This document shows positions 25,024 to 32,977 of a stretch of DNA of 64,000 nt, piece by piece; position 1 is the stretch's first letter; the number at the start of each line of letters is the position of its first letter. The stretch is from VRUE01 sp963747765 (lineage in GTDB: Bacteria; Actinomycetota; Thermoleophilia; Solirubrobacterales; 70-9). Under the pieces are notes generated by a model. It had not been told where the DNA came from. It did no database searches and worked only from the letters and a program-made list of their open reading frames with translations. The position numbers and the translations under genes are program-made. Location of the stretch: contig CAVVGH010000003.1 of the NCBI GenBank assembly GCA_963747765.1, forward strand, positions 13,570 to 77,569. Direction: 5' to 3'.

Positions 25024-26444
25024 GCATTTCGATGCGCTCGCTTGTCGAGCGGCACGGGCGGATCACGCTGACGCTGCTCGCGACCATCCTGGTCCTGGGC
25101 TTCGGCCTGCGCGCCTATCGGGTGGTGGAGCCGCTGCCGACTCCCGGCGACGACGCCCATGCCTACTACGCACTCTCCAAGGCGCTGTATGAGGAAGGCA
25201 GCTACGGCGGGCTCGGCTTTCACAACCCCGACGACTGGTCGCCGGGCGCACCGCTCCTCTACGCGACCTCCTTCTACGCGACCGGTGGCGCGCGCGAAGG
25301 AACCGCCCGAATCGTCGAGCTCCTGCTCGGGCTCGCCGCGATCGTCGTCGTCTACCTGCTCGGTAAGCGGCTCAACTGCCGGCCCGCCGGGCTGATCGGT
25401 GCTTTCGCCGTGGCCGTCTACCCCCCCTTCATCCACTCGACCGGGGCGCTGTTCAGCGAGCCCCCTGCCATCTTCACCCTCCCCGCGGCATTGCTCGCCT
25501 TCCTCTGGGCAGCGAACCCAGCCCCAAATACCCCTCGCGCGGCTGACACGGGTGAGGAGGGGGTTCGGCCGGGTGAGGCCACCATCCGGCCCCTCACCCG
25601 GGCCCGCACGGCGCGATGGTTGGTCCCCGGCCTGCTGTTCGGCCTGACGGCCCTGATCCGCCCCGAGTACCTGCTGGTCGGTGCCGCCTTCGTGGTGCTG
25701 ACGGCAATTCGCGTCGGCAGGGACCGCGGCTGGCGCCCGGGTCTGGCGGGCGCAACCGCGGTGGCGCTCGGCCTGCTCGTTCCAATCGTGCCGTGGACGG
25801 TGAGGAACGCGATCTCGCTCGAACGCTTCGTGCCGATCTCAACGGGAGCCGGCAAGGCTCTCTACGTTGGCACCTACCTTCCCGGCGACGGCGAATACCA
25901 GCGCGTCAAGGCGCTGCTCGCGCGACGCTATCTGCACCGTGACCTGAAGCTCGATTCGGCGGCCCTCGATCGTCTCGACCCGACACCACTCTTCAACCGC
26001 GTCACCGCGCGCTATCCAGGGCTTCCACGGGACGCCGCCCTGGGCAGGATCGGCAGGCAGAACTTCAACAAGTTCTTCGGCGAAGACCCGCTCGGATATG
26101 CAGCGATGACAGTGCGCAAGGTGTGGCGAATGTGGAGCGCCGGAATCGGCGAAGCGATGAGCGCCACCGCCGGTCGCCTGGTGCAGCTGACAATCCTGCT
26201 GCTCGGGCTGGGAGGATTGGGCGTGCTCGCCTCGCGCCGGCGATGGTGGCCACTGATCGCGATGAGCACCCCGATCGTGCTCGTCACCGCGGTTGGCGCC
26301 GTCTCGCTTGCCGCCCCCCGCCGCAACGAGATCCTCATGACACTGGTGTTTCCGCTTGCCGGTGTGGCGCTTGCACGAGCCGGCGCGGTCATATCCTCCA
26401 GCCGATCATGGTCCCCGAGGCAGGCATCTTCCCCTCAGAGCTGA
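25011..26444 (+). CDS. Polytopic glycosyltransferase (GT39/ArnT-like), paralog 2
   Basis: 477 residues, clearly related to the preceding gene (shared GGxGL, YxxxLxxPxAxxxL, RPEYLL and PWTVRNAISLERFVPISTGA blocks). The first outer loop has the acidic pair TPGDDAHAYYALSKAL, then DDWSPGAPLLYATSFYATGG. Multi-pass membrane enzyme expected to use a polyprenyl-phosphate sugar. A repeat-encoded insert (PNTPRAADTGEEGVRPGEAT, about residues 175-200) occupies the same loop as in paralog 1. ATG 25011 lies inside the end of paralog 1; its own end overlaps the GT2 gene by 37 bp, so the three form one operon. Confidence 0.8.
   Translation: MASLSISMRSLVERHGRITLTLLATILVLGFGLRAYRVVEPLPTPGDDAHAYYALSKALYEEGSYGGLGFHNPDDWSPGAPLLYATSFYATGGAREGTARIVELLLGLAAIVVVYLLGKRLNCRPAGLIGAFAVAVYPPFIHSTGALFSEPPAIFTLPAALLAFLWAANPAPNTPRAADTGEEGVRPGEATIRPLTRARTARWLVPGLLFGLTALIRPEYLLVGAAFVVLTAIRVGRDRGWRPGLAGATAVALGLLVPIVPWTVRNAISLERFVPISTGAGKALYVGTYLPGDGEYQRVKALLARRYLHRDLKLDSAALDRLDPTPLFNRVTARYPGLPRDAALGRIGRQNFNKFFGEDPLGYAAMTVRKVWRMWSAGIGEAMSATAGRLVQLTILLLGLGGLGVLASRRRWWPLIAMSTPIVLVTAVGAVSLAAPRRNEILMTLVFPLAGVALARAGAVISSSRSWSPRQASSPQS
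25547..25610 (+). repeat. Hairpin repeat inserted in frame in glycosyltransferase paralog 2
   Basis: Starts CACGGGTGAGGAGGGGGTTC and continues GGCCGGGTGAGGCC; the latter pairs with GGCCCCTCACCCGG to form a hairpin. Its first 34 bases match the minus strand of 24094-24148. Confidence 0.65.
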
Positions 26445-27475
26445 CCGCGCTCCGCACCGTCGGCCTGCTCCTCGCGGTCGCGACGGTGGCCTTCGCGGTT
26501 CTCCGCAGGCGAACGTTGCGAAACGTCGACGTGCTGATCCTGCTTCTCGTCGGATTGGGTCTGGCGATCGTCTCCGGCACCGAGCTGACCGACAGGGCAC
26601 TCTCCGCCTTCTCCTTCGAGAAGGGCAACGGCGGCCGCATCCTCGGCCTCGCGGTCTTCTCGATCTTCGTGCTCTTCGTGCTGATCCTTCGCGCGCTGTC
26701 GCAGACGGCCCGCAACGCGCGCCAGCTTTCCGCCGTTCTCGAGGGCCTCGCCTGGGAAGAGTTCCGCCAGGCAAAGCTGCCCGAACGCTTCCGCGGCAAG
26801 ATCGCAATCCTCATCCCCGCCTACAACGAGGCGGAGAGCGTCGGGCAGGTGCTCGACCTGATGCCGAGCGAGGTCTGCGGCATGGAAACCGCGGTGCTCG
26901 TGGTGGACGACGGCTCCCGCGATGGAACGGGCGACGTTGCCGCCGAGCACGGCGCGATCGTCGCCCGCCACGTGATCAACCGCGGCGGTGGGGCGGCGCT
27001 GCGCACCGGCTACCGCCTGATGGTCGAATCCGGGGCCGCGATTGTGGTCACGCTCGATGCCGACGGCCAGCACCTGCCCTCCGAGATGCCACGCCTCGTG
27101 CAACCCGTCTTAGACGGGGAGGTGGATGTCGCCCACGGATCGCGAGTGCTTGGCGAGGCCGACAAGAACACTCTCTCCCGAGAGCTCGGGATCGTCTTCT
27201 TCAACCGCCTCGTGTCTTTCATCACCGGCACCAAGGTCAGCGACTGCTCGAACGGCTACCGCGCCGTGCGCACAACCGTCCTTCCTCAGCTGGTCCTCCG
27301 CCAGGAGCAGTTTCACACCTCCGAGTTCATGATCGAGGCGATCAAGCGAAACATTCCGGCCAGGGAGATCCCGGTGACCGTCGCCAAGCGCCTCCACGGC
27401 CACTCAAAGAAGCCCGCGGTGGTCCGCTACGGGCTCGGCTTCGCAAACGCGATCGTCCGCACCTGGCTCAGGTAG
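26408..27475 (+). CDS. GT2 polyprenyl-phosphate glycosyltransferase with N-terminal DUF2304-like membrane region
   Basis: 355 residues. The first about 115 residues hold three membrane helices (TVGLLLAVATVAFAVLRRRT; VLILLLVGLGLAIVSGTEL; VFSIFVLFVLILRALSQTA), resembling DUF2304. The GT2 domain then starts IAILIPAYNEAESVGQVLDL with VLVVDDGSRDGTGD and the DxD-type VTLDADGQHLPSEM. This resembles dolichol-phosphate mannose synthase-like enzymes that load sugars onto polyprenyl phosphate, the donor that GT39-type enzymes upstream would use; the functional link is inference. The ATG at 26408 overlaps the previous gene. Confidence 0.82.
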   Translation: MVPEAGIFPSELTALRTVGLLLAVATVAFAVLRRRTLRNVDVLILLLVGLGLAIVSGTELTDRALSAFSFEKGNGGRILGLAVFSIFVLFVLILRALSQTARNARQLSAVLEGLAWEEFRQAKLPERFRGKIAILIPAYNEAESVGQVLDLMPSEVCGMETAVLVVDDGSRDGTGDVAAEHGAIVARHVINRGGGAALRTGYRLMVESGAAIVVTLDADGQHLPSEMPRLVQPVLDGEVDVAHGSRVLGEADKNTLSRELGIVFFNRLVSFITGTKVSDCSNGYRAVRTTVLPQLVLRQEQFHTSEFMIEAIKRNIPAREIPVTVAKRLHGHSKKPAVVRYGLGFANAIVRTWLR

Positions 27476-27755
27476 CGGCGCCCGGGTGGTGCACCTCGGC
27501 CGGGTCGGGAAGGTAGAGGTCCGTGCCGCAACGGGGGCAGACCTGAACGTAGAGCTTCACGATCTTGCCGCACGCCGGGCAGCGCCGTTCGGGTTCGTGC
27601 TTCTCGGAGCGGTAGAGGATCACCGCGATCAGACCGAACGGCGGCACAGCGGTGCCGATCAACAGCCATAGCCAGAAGGAGCTTCCCTTGCCGCGCCCGA
27701 CTATTCCGGTGGCGAGGCCGAAGAAGAAGGCGATGACGAGGTACTCGAATCCCAT
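27468..27755 (-). CDS. Small membrane protein with C-terminal zinc ribbon
   Basis: 95 residues. Two membrane segments (FEYLVIAFFFGLATGIVGRG and FWLWLLIGTAVPPFGLIAVI) are followed by a zinc-ribbon RRCPACGKIVKLYVQVCPRC, with two CPxCG knuckles 15 residues apart. Function unknown. Its ATG lies inside the 3' end of ndh (55 bp overlap), and its own 3' end overlaps the convergent GT2 gene by 8 bp. Confidence 0.75.
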   Translation of the reverse strand: MGFEYLVIAFFFGLATGIVGRGKGSSFWLWLLIGTAVPPFGLIAVILYRSEKHEPERRCPACGKIVKLYVQVCPRCGTDLYLPDPAEVHHPGAAT

Positions 27756-29038
27756 GGCACCATTGTCGCTTCCAACGGCTTCGGGTGCCCAATGGAGCCG
27801 ACCTCGGAGGTGTCGCGCCGAAAGGGCAGGCTCGCGGTCCAGTCGATCACCGCGCGCACCTTGCGGGCGACGCCCGGGATCTGGCTCATGTGGTAGGTCC
27901 GCGCCAGCCACCATGCGGGAAACCCTCGAAAGGTGCGGCCCCCGAGTCGTCCCACGGCCTTGTAGCGACCGAGGTTGACGAAGGCGGCGCGACCCCTGTA
28001 GCGAAACCGCTGGGCCTCGCCCACGCCAAGCTCGGCGGCGATGTTCCTGGCCACGACCCGGCCCTGGCGAACCGCATGCTGGGCGGTCGGCGGACAGAGC
28101 CCGCCGCGCGGGTCGGGAGCGGCCGCGCAGTCGCCGATCGCCCATACGGACTCCATTCCGCGCACCTTCAGGAACTCGTCGACGGGGACGCGACCGCGCA
28201 CGTCAAGCGGCACCGAGAGTCGTCGCAGCCCCGGTTGCGGTGCGACGCCGGCCGTCCAAACCACGGTTCGAGTGGCGAGAGTCTCTCCGCTCGAGAGCTG
28301 GGCGCTCTCGCCGGTCACCACCTCCAGCGTGGTATCGAGACGGAACTCGATGCCGCGGCCGCGAAGCTCCCGGAGAGCGTATTCGGCCAGCCCCGTGTCG
28401 ATCTCGGGCAAGACCCGGCCCGTTGCCTCGACAAGGATCCAGCGCATACCGTGCAGGCGAGCCCGTGGGTACCTCTCGATCGCGTCGGTGGCGAAGTCCT
28501 GCAGCTCGGCGAGCGCCTCGAGGCCCGCGTAGCCGCCGCCGACGAATATGTAGGTGAGCAGCCTGTCGCGGCTCGCCGGGTCCTCGGTCGCATTGGCTGC
28601 CTCCAGCGTGTCGATCACATGGTTGCGCAGCCAGATCGCGTCCGCCAGGCTCTTGAAGCCGATTGCATGCTCGGCGAGACCCGGAATCGGAAGGGCGCGG
28701 GAAACCGAGCCGAGCGCCAGCAGGAGCTGGTCGTAGGGAAGCCGCTCGACCTCGTCGTCGCGGGTCCGTAGCTCAACCGTGCGGGCTGCCGGGTCATGGG
28801 CCTCGATCGTCCCCAGTCTCAGGTAGGTGCGGGCGAGGATCTCGCGCAGCGGCGTCACGACGTGCCGCGGCTCCAACGTGCCGGCTGCCGCCTCGGGCAG
28901 AAACGGCGTGTAGAGCAGGAAGTTGGCGTCGTTGACCAGGACCAGGCGTACCGATTGGCGCGGCACGATCCGCTCCAGCTGACGCGCCGCCATCGCCCCT
29001 CCAAAACCCCCGCCTGCGATGACGACGTTCCAAGCCAT
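27701..29038 (-). CDS. ndh: Type II NADH:quinone dehydrogenase
   Basis: 445 residues. Non-proton-pumping flavoprotein passing electrons from NADH to (mena)quinone. FAD-binding VVIAGGGFGGAMAARQLERI; the NDH-2 signature NDANFLLYTPFLPEAAAG; the NAD-binding YIFVGGGYAGLEALAELQDF; and VWAIGDCAAAP for the FAD ribityl. The C-terminal region has an amphipathic stretch (FRGFPAWWLARTYHMSQIPG) that would sit on the membrane face. The start is leaderless: -10 CATAAT is 6 nt upstream, and a perfect palindrome covers the -35 area. Confidence 0.92.
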   Translation of the reverse strand: MAWNVVIAGGGFGGAMAARQLERIVPRQSVRLVLVNDANFLLYTPFLPEAAAGTLEPRHVVTPLREILARTYLRLGTIEAHDPAARTVELRTRDDEVERLPYDQLLLALGSVSRALPIPGLAEHAIGFKSLADAIWLRNHVIDTLEAANATEDPASRDRLLTYIFVGGGYAGLEALAELQDFATDAIERYPRARLHGMRWILVEATGRVLPEIDTGLAEYALRELRGRGIEFRLDTTLEVVTGESAQLSSGETLATRTVVWTAGVAPQPGLRRLSVPLDVRGRVPVDEFLKVRGMESVWAIGDCAAAPDPRGGLCPPTAQHAVRQGRVVARNIAAELGVGEAQRFRYRGRAAFVNLGRYKAVGRLGGRTFRGFPAWWLARTYHMSQIPGVARKVRAVIDWTASLPFRRDTSEVGSIGHPKPLEATMVPWDSSTSSSPSSSASPPE

Positions 29039-29044
29039 GGGCCG

Positions 29045-29076
29045 ATTATGACACTTTGTAACAACTTGTTACAAAG
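29045..29076 (-). promoter_or_regulatory. ndh promoter with 23-bp palindromic operator
   Basis: On the minus strand, TTGTAA, an 18-bp spacer and CATAAT (29045-29050) precede the ATG by 6 nt. A perfect palindrome, CTTTGTAACAA and TTGTTACAAAG around a single base (29054-29076), spans the -35 and spacer, an ideal repressor position. It does not match the Rex consensus closely and looks more TetR-like. Confidence 0.6.
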
Positions 29077-29182
29077 CACCATTCCGCACATACGGTTCGC
29101 CGGCGGGCCTGGTCGAAGGGTCGGACAGTCCCCGAAGGAGCCTCCACGGCTGTTGCTCCGGGGGGCCTGCCCGACTCCTCGG

Positions 29183-30622
29183 CTACAAGCCGAGCTGCGC
29201 GCGGATCAGGCGGTTGACCTCGCCTCCGTCGGCGCGCCCCTTGGTCTCCCGCATGACGGCACCGACGATCGCCCCAATCGCCTTCTGGTTGCCAGAGCGA
29301 ACCTGCTCGACAGCCTCCGGATTGGCATCGACCGCCGCGGCGACAATCGCCTCCAGCTCGCCGCCCTCGGCGATCTGGGCCAGGCCGTCCCGCTCGACGA
29401 TCGCCGCCGGCTCGCCGCCCTCGGCGACCAGCGCCGCAAGCACCTGCTTGCCGCTGCCGTGGGAGATCTTCTTCTCCTGGACCATCACGACCAGGGCGGC
29501 GAGTGCCTCCGGGCCAACCTTGGAGTCGGCGGCCTCCTCCCCACCCTCGCTCTGGCGCAGCGCCGCAGCCAGCTCGCCGGTCACCCAGTTGGCCACGGCC
29601 CGCGGCGCGACCCCCGCGGCCGCCGCAGCCGTTCGCTCGAAGTATGCCGCGGTCTCCGGGTCGCCAACCAGCAGCGCCGCGGCGTCCACCGGCAACCCCA
29701 GCTCCTTCCGATAGCGCTCCATCCGGGCCTCCGGGAGCTCCGGGAGAGACTCCCGGGCCTCCCGCAGCATCTCCTCGGTCGGTGCGAGCGGGACCAGGTC
29801 GGGCTCGGGGAAGTAGCGGTAGTCGTGAGCTTCCTCCTTGGAGCGCAACGGGTGCAGGCTGCCGTCCTCGGGATGGAAATGAAGGGTCTCCTGCTCAACC
29901 CTCCCTCCCCCCTCGATCAGCTGCCGCTGGCGCTCCAGCTCCGCATCGATCCCGCGCTCGAGGAACCGGAAGCTGTTCATGTTCTTCAACTCCGTCTTCG
30001 TACCAAGCTCCTCGCTGCCGGCGGGGCGCACGGAGACGTTGGCGTCGACCCGCAGGCTGCCCTCCTCCATGTTGACGTTGGACACGCCCAGCTGGCCCAC
30101 CGTCGTCCGCAGCAGCCGTGCCCAGGAGGCCGCCTCGGCCGCGCTTCGCAGATCCGGCTCGGTGACTATCTCCACAAGCGGCGTACCGCCTCGATTGAAG
30201 TCGACAAGCGAAGCGCCCGAGCCATGGATTCGGCCCGACTCGCCAACGTGGATCATCTTCGCGGCGTCCTCCTCGAGGTGGGCGCGGTGGATGCGCACTC
30301 CCCCGAGCCGGCCGCCGCTGGCAAGCGGAATGTCGTACTGGCTGATCTGGTACGCCTTCGGATTGTCGGGATAGAAGTAGTTCTTGCGGTGGAAAATCGA
30401 GCCGGACGCAACGTCGCACTCCAGGGCCGCGGCAATTTTCAGTGCGAAGCGGATCGCCTCCTCGTTGGGCACCGGCAGGACCCCGGGATGCGCAAGGCAA
30501 ACCGGACAGGTGTGGACGTTCGGCTCATCGCCGAAGGAGAGCTCGCAACCGCAGAACATCTTGGTTCGCGTCGAGAGCTGCACGTGGATCTCCAGGCCGA
30601 TCACGGCCTCCAGCTCAGCCAC
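29183..30622 (-). CDS. gatB: Aspartyl/glutamyl-tRNA(Asn/Gln) amidotransferase subunit B
   Basis: 479 residues. ATP-dependent part of GatCAB. It begins AELEAVIGLEIHVQLSTRTK; the Cys-rich CGCELSFGDEPNVHTCPVCL is the zinc site; VDFNRGGTPLVEIVTEPDLR and YFPEPDLVPL are GatB signatures; the C-terminal YqeY-like tail (LVAEGGEPAAIVERDGLAQI) binds tRNA. Start: GTG 30622 has GGGAGG 8 nt upstream and lies 8 nt inside gatA; GTG 30628 is too close to that site. Confidence 0.95.
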   Translation of the reverse strand: MAELEAVIGLEIHVQLSTRTKMFCGCELSFGDEPNVHTCPVCLAHPGVLPVPNEEAIRFALKIAAALECDVASGSIFHRKNYFYPDNPKAYQISQYDIPLASGGRLGGVRIHRAHLEEDAAKMIHVGESGRIHGSGASLVDFNRGGTPLVEIVTEPDLRSAAEAASWARLLRTTVGQLGVSNVNMEEGSLRVDANVSVRPAGSEELGTKTELKNMNSFRFLERGIDAELERQRQLIEGGGRVEQETLHFHPEDGSLHPLRSKEEAHDYRYFPEPDLVPLAPTEEMLREARESLPELPEARMERYRKELGLPVDAAALLVGDPETAAYFERTAAAAAGVAPRAVANWVTGELAAALRQSEGGEEAADSKVGPEALAALVVMVQEKKISHGSGKQVLAALVAEGGEPAAIVERDGLAQIAEGGELEAIVAAAVDANPEAVEQVRSGNQKAIGAIVGAVMRETKGRADGGEVNRLIRAQLGL

Positions 30623-32114
30623 CGCCACCGCCTCCCGGTTTGGCGTCGAATCCGATCGCCTGCTCCAACGCATAGGCGGCCTCGAGCAGTCGCTGCTCGG
30701 CGAATGCCGGGGCGGCAATCTGGAATCCGACCGGCAACTGCGGACCTCCTCCCTCCGGTTCGGCGAGACCGGCTGGAATCGAGATCGCCGGGATGCCCGC
30801 CAGGCTCATCGGCACCGTAAAGAAGTCGTTCATGTACATCGCCAGGGGATCGTCGGTCTTCTCGCCCAGACCGAAGGCAACCGAGGGCGAGGTCGGCGTG
30901 ACGACGAAGTCGAACGAGGAGAAGGCGGCGGCATAGTCGGCTGCGATCTTCGTCCGGACCCTCTGTGCGCGGCCGTAGTACGCCTCGTAGTAGCCGGATG
31001 ACAGCGCGTACGTGCCGAGCATGATGCGACGCTTGACCTCGGTTCCAAGACCCGCCGAGCGGGTGCTCTCATACATCTCGATCAGATCCCCAGCGCCCTC
31101 GGCGCGGAGCCCGTAGCGAACCCCGTCGTAGCGAGCGAGGTTCGAGGACGCCTCCGCGGGTGCGATCACGTAGTAGGCAGAGATGCCGTGCTCGGCATGG
31201 GGCAGCGGCACCTCGCCGATCTCCCCCCCGAGTGACTCGATCCTCGCCAGCGTCGCATCGAAGAGAGCCCGCACACCCGGCTCGACGGCATCGTCTGCAA
31301 GCTCTGCCGGGACGCCGAAGCGCAAGCCGGTCAGATCCTCCCGACTTGGTGGCTCCACACCGCCCTCGATGCCGACCGAGGTCGAATCGCAGGGATCCCG
31401 TCCCTGCAGGGCTCCGAGCAGCAGGGCCGCATCGGTGACGTTGCGGGTCAGCGGCCCACACTGATCGAGCGAGGACGCGAAGGCGATCATCCCGTAGCGC
31501 GAGATCGCGCCGTAGGTCGGCTTCAAACCGACGATCCCGCAGAGCGACGCGGGCTGGCGGATCGAGCCGCCCGTGTCGGTGCCGATCGCGCAGGGCGCGA
31601 GGCCACCGCCGACCGCCGCTGCCGACCCCCCGGAGGAGCCACCCGGAACGCGCTCCCGGTCCCATGGGTTGAGAGCCGGCCCGAAGGCCGAGTTCTCGTT
31701 GGAGGAACCCATCGCGAACTCGTCCATGTTGGTCTTGCCCAGGATCTGGAAGCCTGCCTCGGCGAGCTGTCGCACCGCAGTCGCGGTGTAGATCGGCCGG
31801 TATCCCTCGAGGATGCGAGAGCCTGCCGTCGTCGGAATACCCTCGGTGCAGAAGATGTCCTTGACGGCAATCGGGATGCCGGGGGGCGACTCGTCCGGCG
31901 CGGCCTGCCGCAGCTTTCCGTACAGGATCGCCGACGAGTCCAGCGAGCCCTCGCCGCTCGCCGCGCCCGGAGCATCGGCCTGCCAGAGGTAGGCCCCCAG
32001 CTCATCGCCCGCAGCCGCCTCGCGCCACGCCTCGAAGTACTCCTCCCGCGAGATCTGGCCACTCGCAATTCCCGCCGCCGCCTGAGCGACGCTCAGCTCC
32101 AGGAGCCCGGCCAT
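30615..32114 (-). CDS. gatA: Aspartyl/glutamyl-tRNA(Asn/Gln) amidotransferase subunit A
   Basis: 499 residues. Amidase-signature glutaminase of GatCAB. The Ser-cisSer-Lys triad is visible: the Lys in IPIAVKDIFCTEG and the serines in GSSGGSAAAVGGG and DTGGSIRQPASLCG. It delivers ammonia to transamidate Glu-tRNA(Gln) or Asp-tRNA(Asn). Ends with a poly-Gly run just where gatB starts. The start overlaps the gatC stop as TGATG. Confidence 0.96.
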   Translation of the reverse strand: MAGLLELSVAQAAAGIASGQISREEYFEAWREAAAGDELGAYLWQADAPGAASGEGSLDSSAILYGKLRQAAPDESPPGIPIAVKDIFCTEGIPTTAGSRILEGYRPIYTATAVRQLAEAGFQILGKTNMDEFAMGSSNENSAFGPALNPWDRERVPGGSSGGSAAAVGGGLAPCAIGTDTGGSIRQPASLCGIVGLKPTYGAISRYGMIAFASSLDQCGPLTRNVTDAALLLGALQGRDPCDSTSVGIEGGVEPPSREDLTGLRFGVPAELADDAVEPGVRALFDATLARIESLGGEIGEVPLPHAEHGISAYYVIAPAEASSNLARYDGVRYGLRAEGAGDLIEMYESTRSAGLGTEVKRRIMLGTYALSSGYYEAYYGRAQRVRTKIAADYAAAFSSFDFVVTPTSPSVAFGLGEKTDDPLAMYMNDFFTVPMSLAGIPAISIPAGLAEPEGGGPQLPVGFQIAAPAFAEQRLLEAAYALEQAIGFDAKPGGGGGG

Positions 32115-32404
32115 CAGGCCTCGGCCTGCGGCGAGGGGACTCGGAATGCCCCCTCGGCCGGGTCGGGCGCCTGAGCCAGGACGGCGTCGCGGGGCCAGCT
32201 GGGTCGGGGCTCGTCGGGCCGCAGGACGTTCTCCAGCTCGACCACATGAGAGGTCGGCGGCACGTCATCGAGGTCGAGCTCCGCGATCCGATCGACGTGC
32301 TCGAGGATCCCCGACAGCTCTCCGGCCATCCTCTCCAGCTCGGCGTCGCTCAATCGCAGCCGTGCCAGCCGCGCCACGTGAAGCACCTGCTCTCGCTCGA
32401 TCAC
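32114..32404 (-). CDS. gatC: Aspartyl/glutamyl-tRNA(Asn/Gln) amidotransferase subunit C
   Basis: 96 residues, family length. It begins (M)IEREQVLHVARLARLRLSD with GELSGILEHVDRIAELDLDD and PTSHVVELENVLRPDEPRPS, typical of GatC, which stabilises the GatA-GatB contact. GTG 32404 is chosen; an upstream extension to 32635 is non-family sequence. First gene of gatC-gatA-gatB. Confidence 0.93.
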   Translation of the reverse strand: MIEREQVLHVARLARLRLSDAELERMAGELSGILEHVDRIAELDLDDVPPTSHVVELENVLRPDEPRPSWPRDAVLAQAPDPAEGAFRVPSPQAEA

Positions 32405-32473
32405 GGCCGTGATTCTAGGTTTGCGACCGCTCCGATGCGTTTGGCTGCCCAGCCAGTTATTGTCCCGGCCACG

Positions 32474-32917
32474 ATGCGGGGTGCGAAAGCAGAGGCGCTT
32501 GTCGTCTTGACCCTGCGACTGCTCGCCCTCAGCTTCGCGGTCGTCGGCGTCCTCTTCATCGCCGTTCCCAGTGGGGTGCTCGACACAATCTCCGATCTGG
32601 GCGATGCAATCGGAAGCTTCCCCCGTGCCCCGCATACCCAGGAGCAGCTCTGGCTTGCCCTCGGGTTCGCCTACATGGTCGTGATCACGGGGATCTGCCT
32701 CGTTGCGCAGTCGGATGTCGTCCGCTATCGCCCGCTGTTGCTGGTCCTCGCGGCGGGCAAGACCGCCTCCTCACTGGGCTCGCTCGGCTTCTTCGTCTTC
32801 GACCAGGACGTCTTCATCTACCTGCTCAACTTCCTGGTCGACGGCTTCCTGGCGCTTGCCACGCTCTGGCTCTGGTCGCTCGCCGGCCGCGTCGGCCGAC
32901 CGGCGGCGCCCGGCTGA
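32474..32917 (+). CDS. Small four-helix membrane protein, unrecognised
   Basis: 147 residues beginning MRGAKAEALVVLTLRLLALS. Four hydrophobic segments are visible (LTLRLLALSFAVVGVLFIAV; ALGFAYMVVITGICLV; PLLLVLAAGKTASSLGSLGF; YLLNFLVDGFLALATLWLWS), with conserved-looking polar residues K and S in the third. I do not recognise the family. Its stop codon is in the same frame as, and 60 nt before, the ATG of the GMC oxidoreductase, suggesting co-transcription. Confidence 0.7.
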   Translation: MRGAKAEALVVLTLRLLALSFAVVGVLFIAVPSGVLDTISDLGDAIGSFPRAPHTQEQLWLALGFAYMVVITGICLVAQSDVVRYRPLLLVLAAGKTASSLGSLGFFVFDQDVFIYLLNFLVDGFLALATLWLWSLAGRVGRPAAPG

Positions 32918-32977
32918 CAGCGCGCGCCGGGGCTATCAGCCGCCGAGCAGCGGACCCTGAGTGCGATATGCGAAGCG

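Noticed and set aside
29054..29076. Rex binding site
   Set aside because: Rex sites have TTGTGAA and TTCACAA halves; here the halves are TTGTAAC and GTTACAA, so I keep the regulator unnamed.
32114..32635. Longer GatC starting at 32635
   Set aside because: The extra 77 residues do not resemble GatC, and GTG 32404 gives the exact family N-terminus and length.
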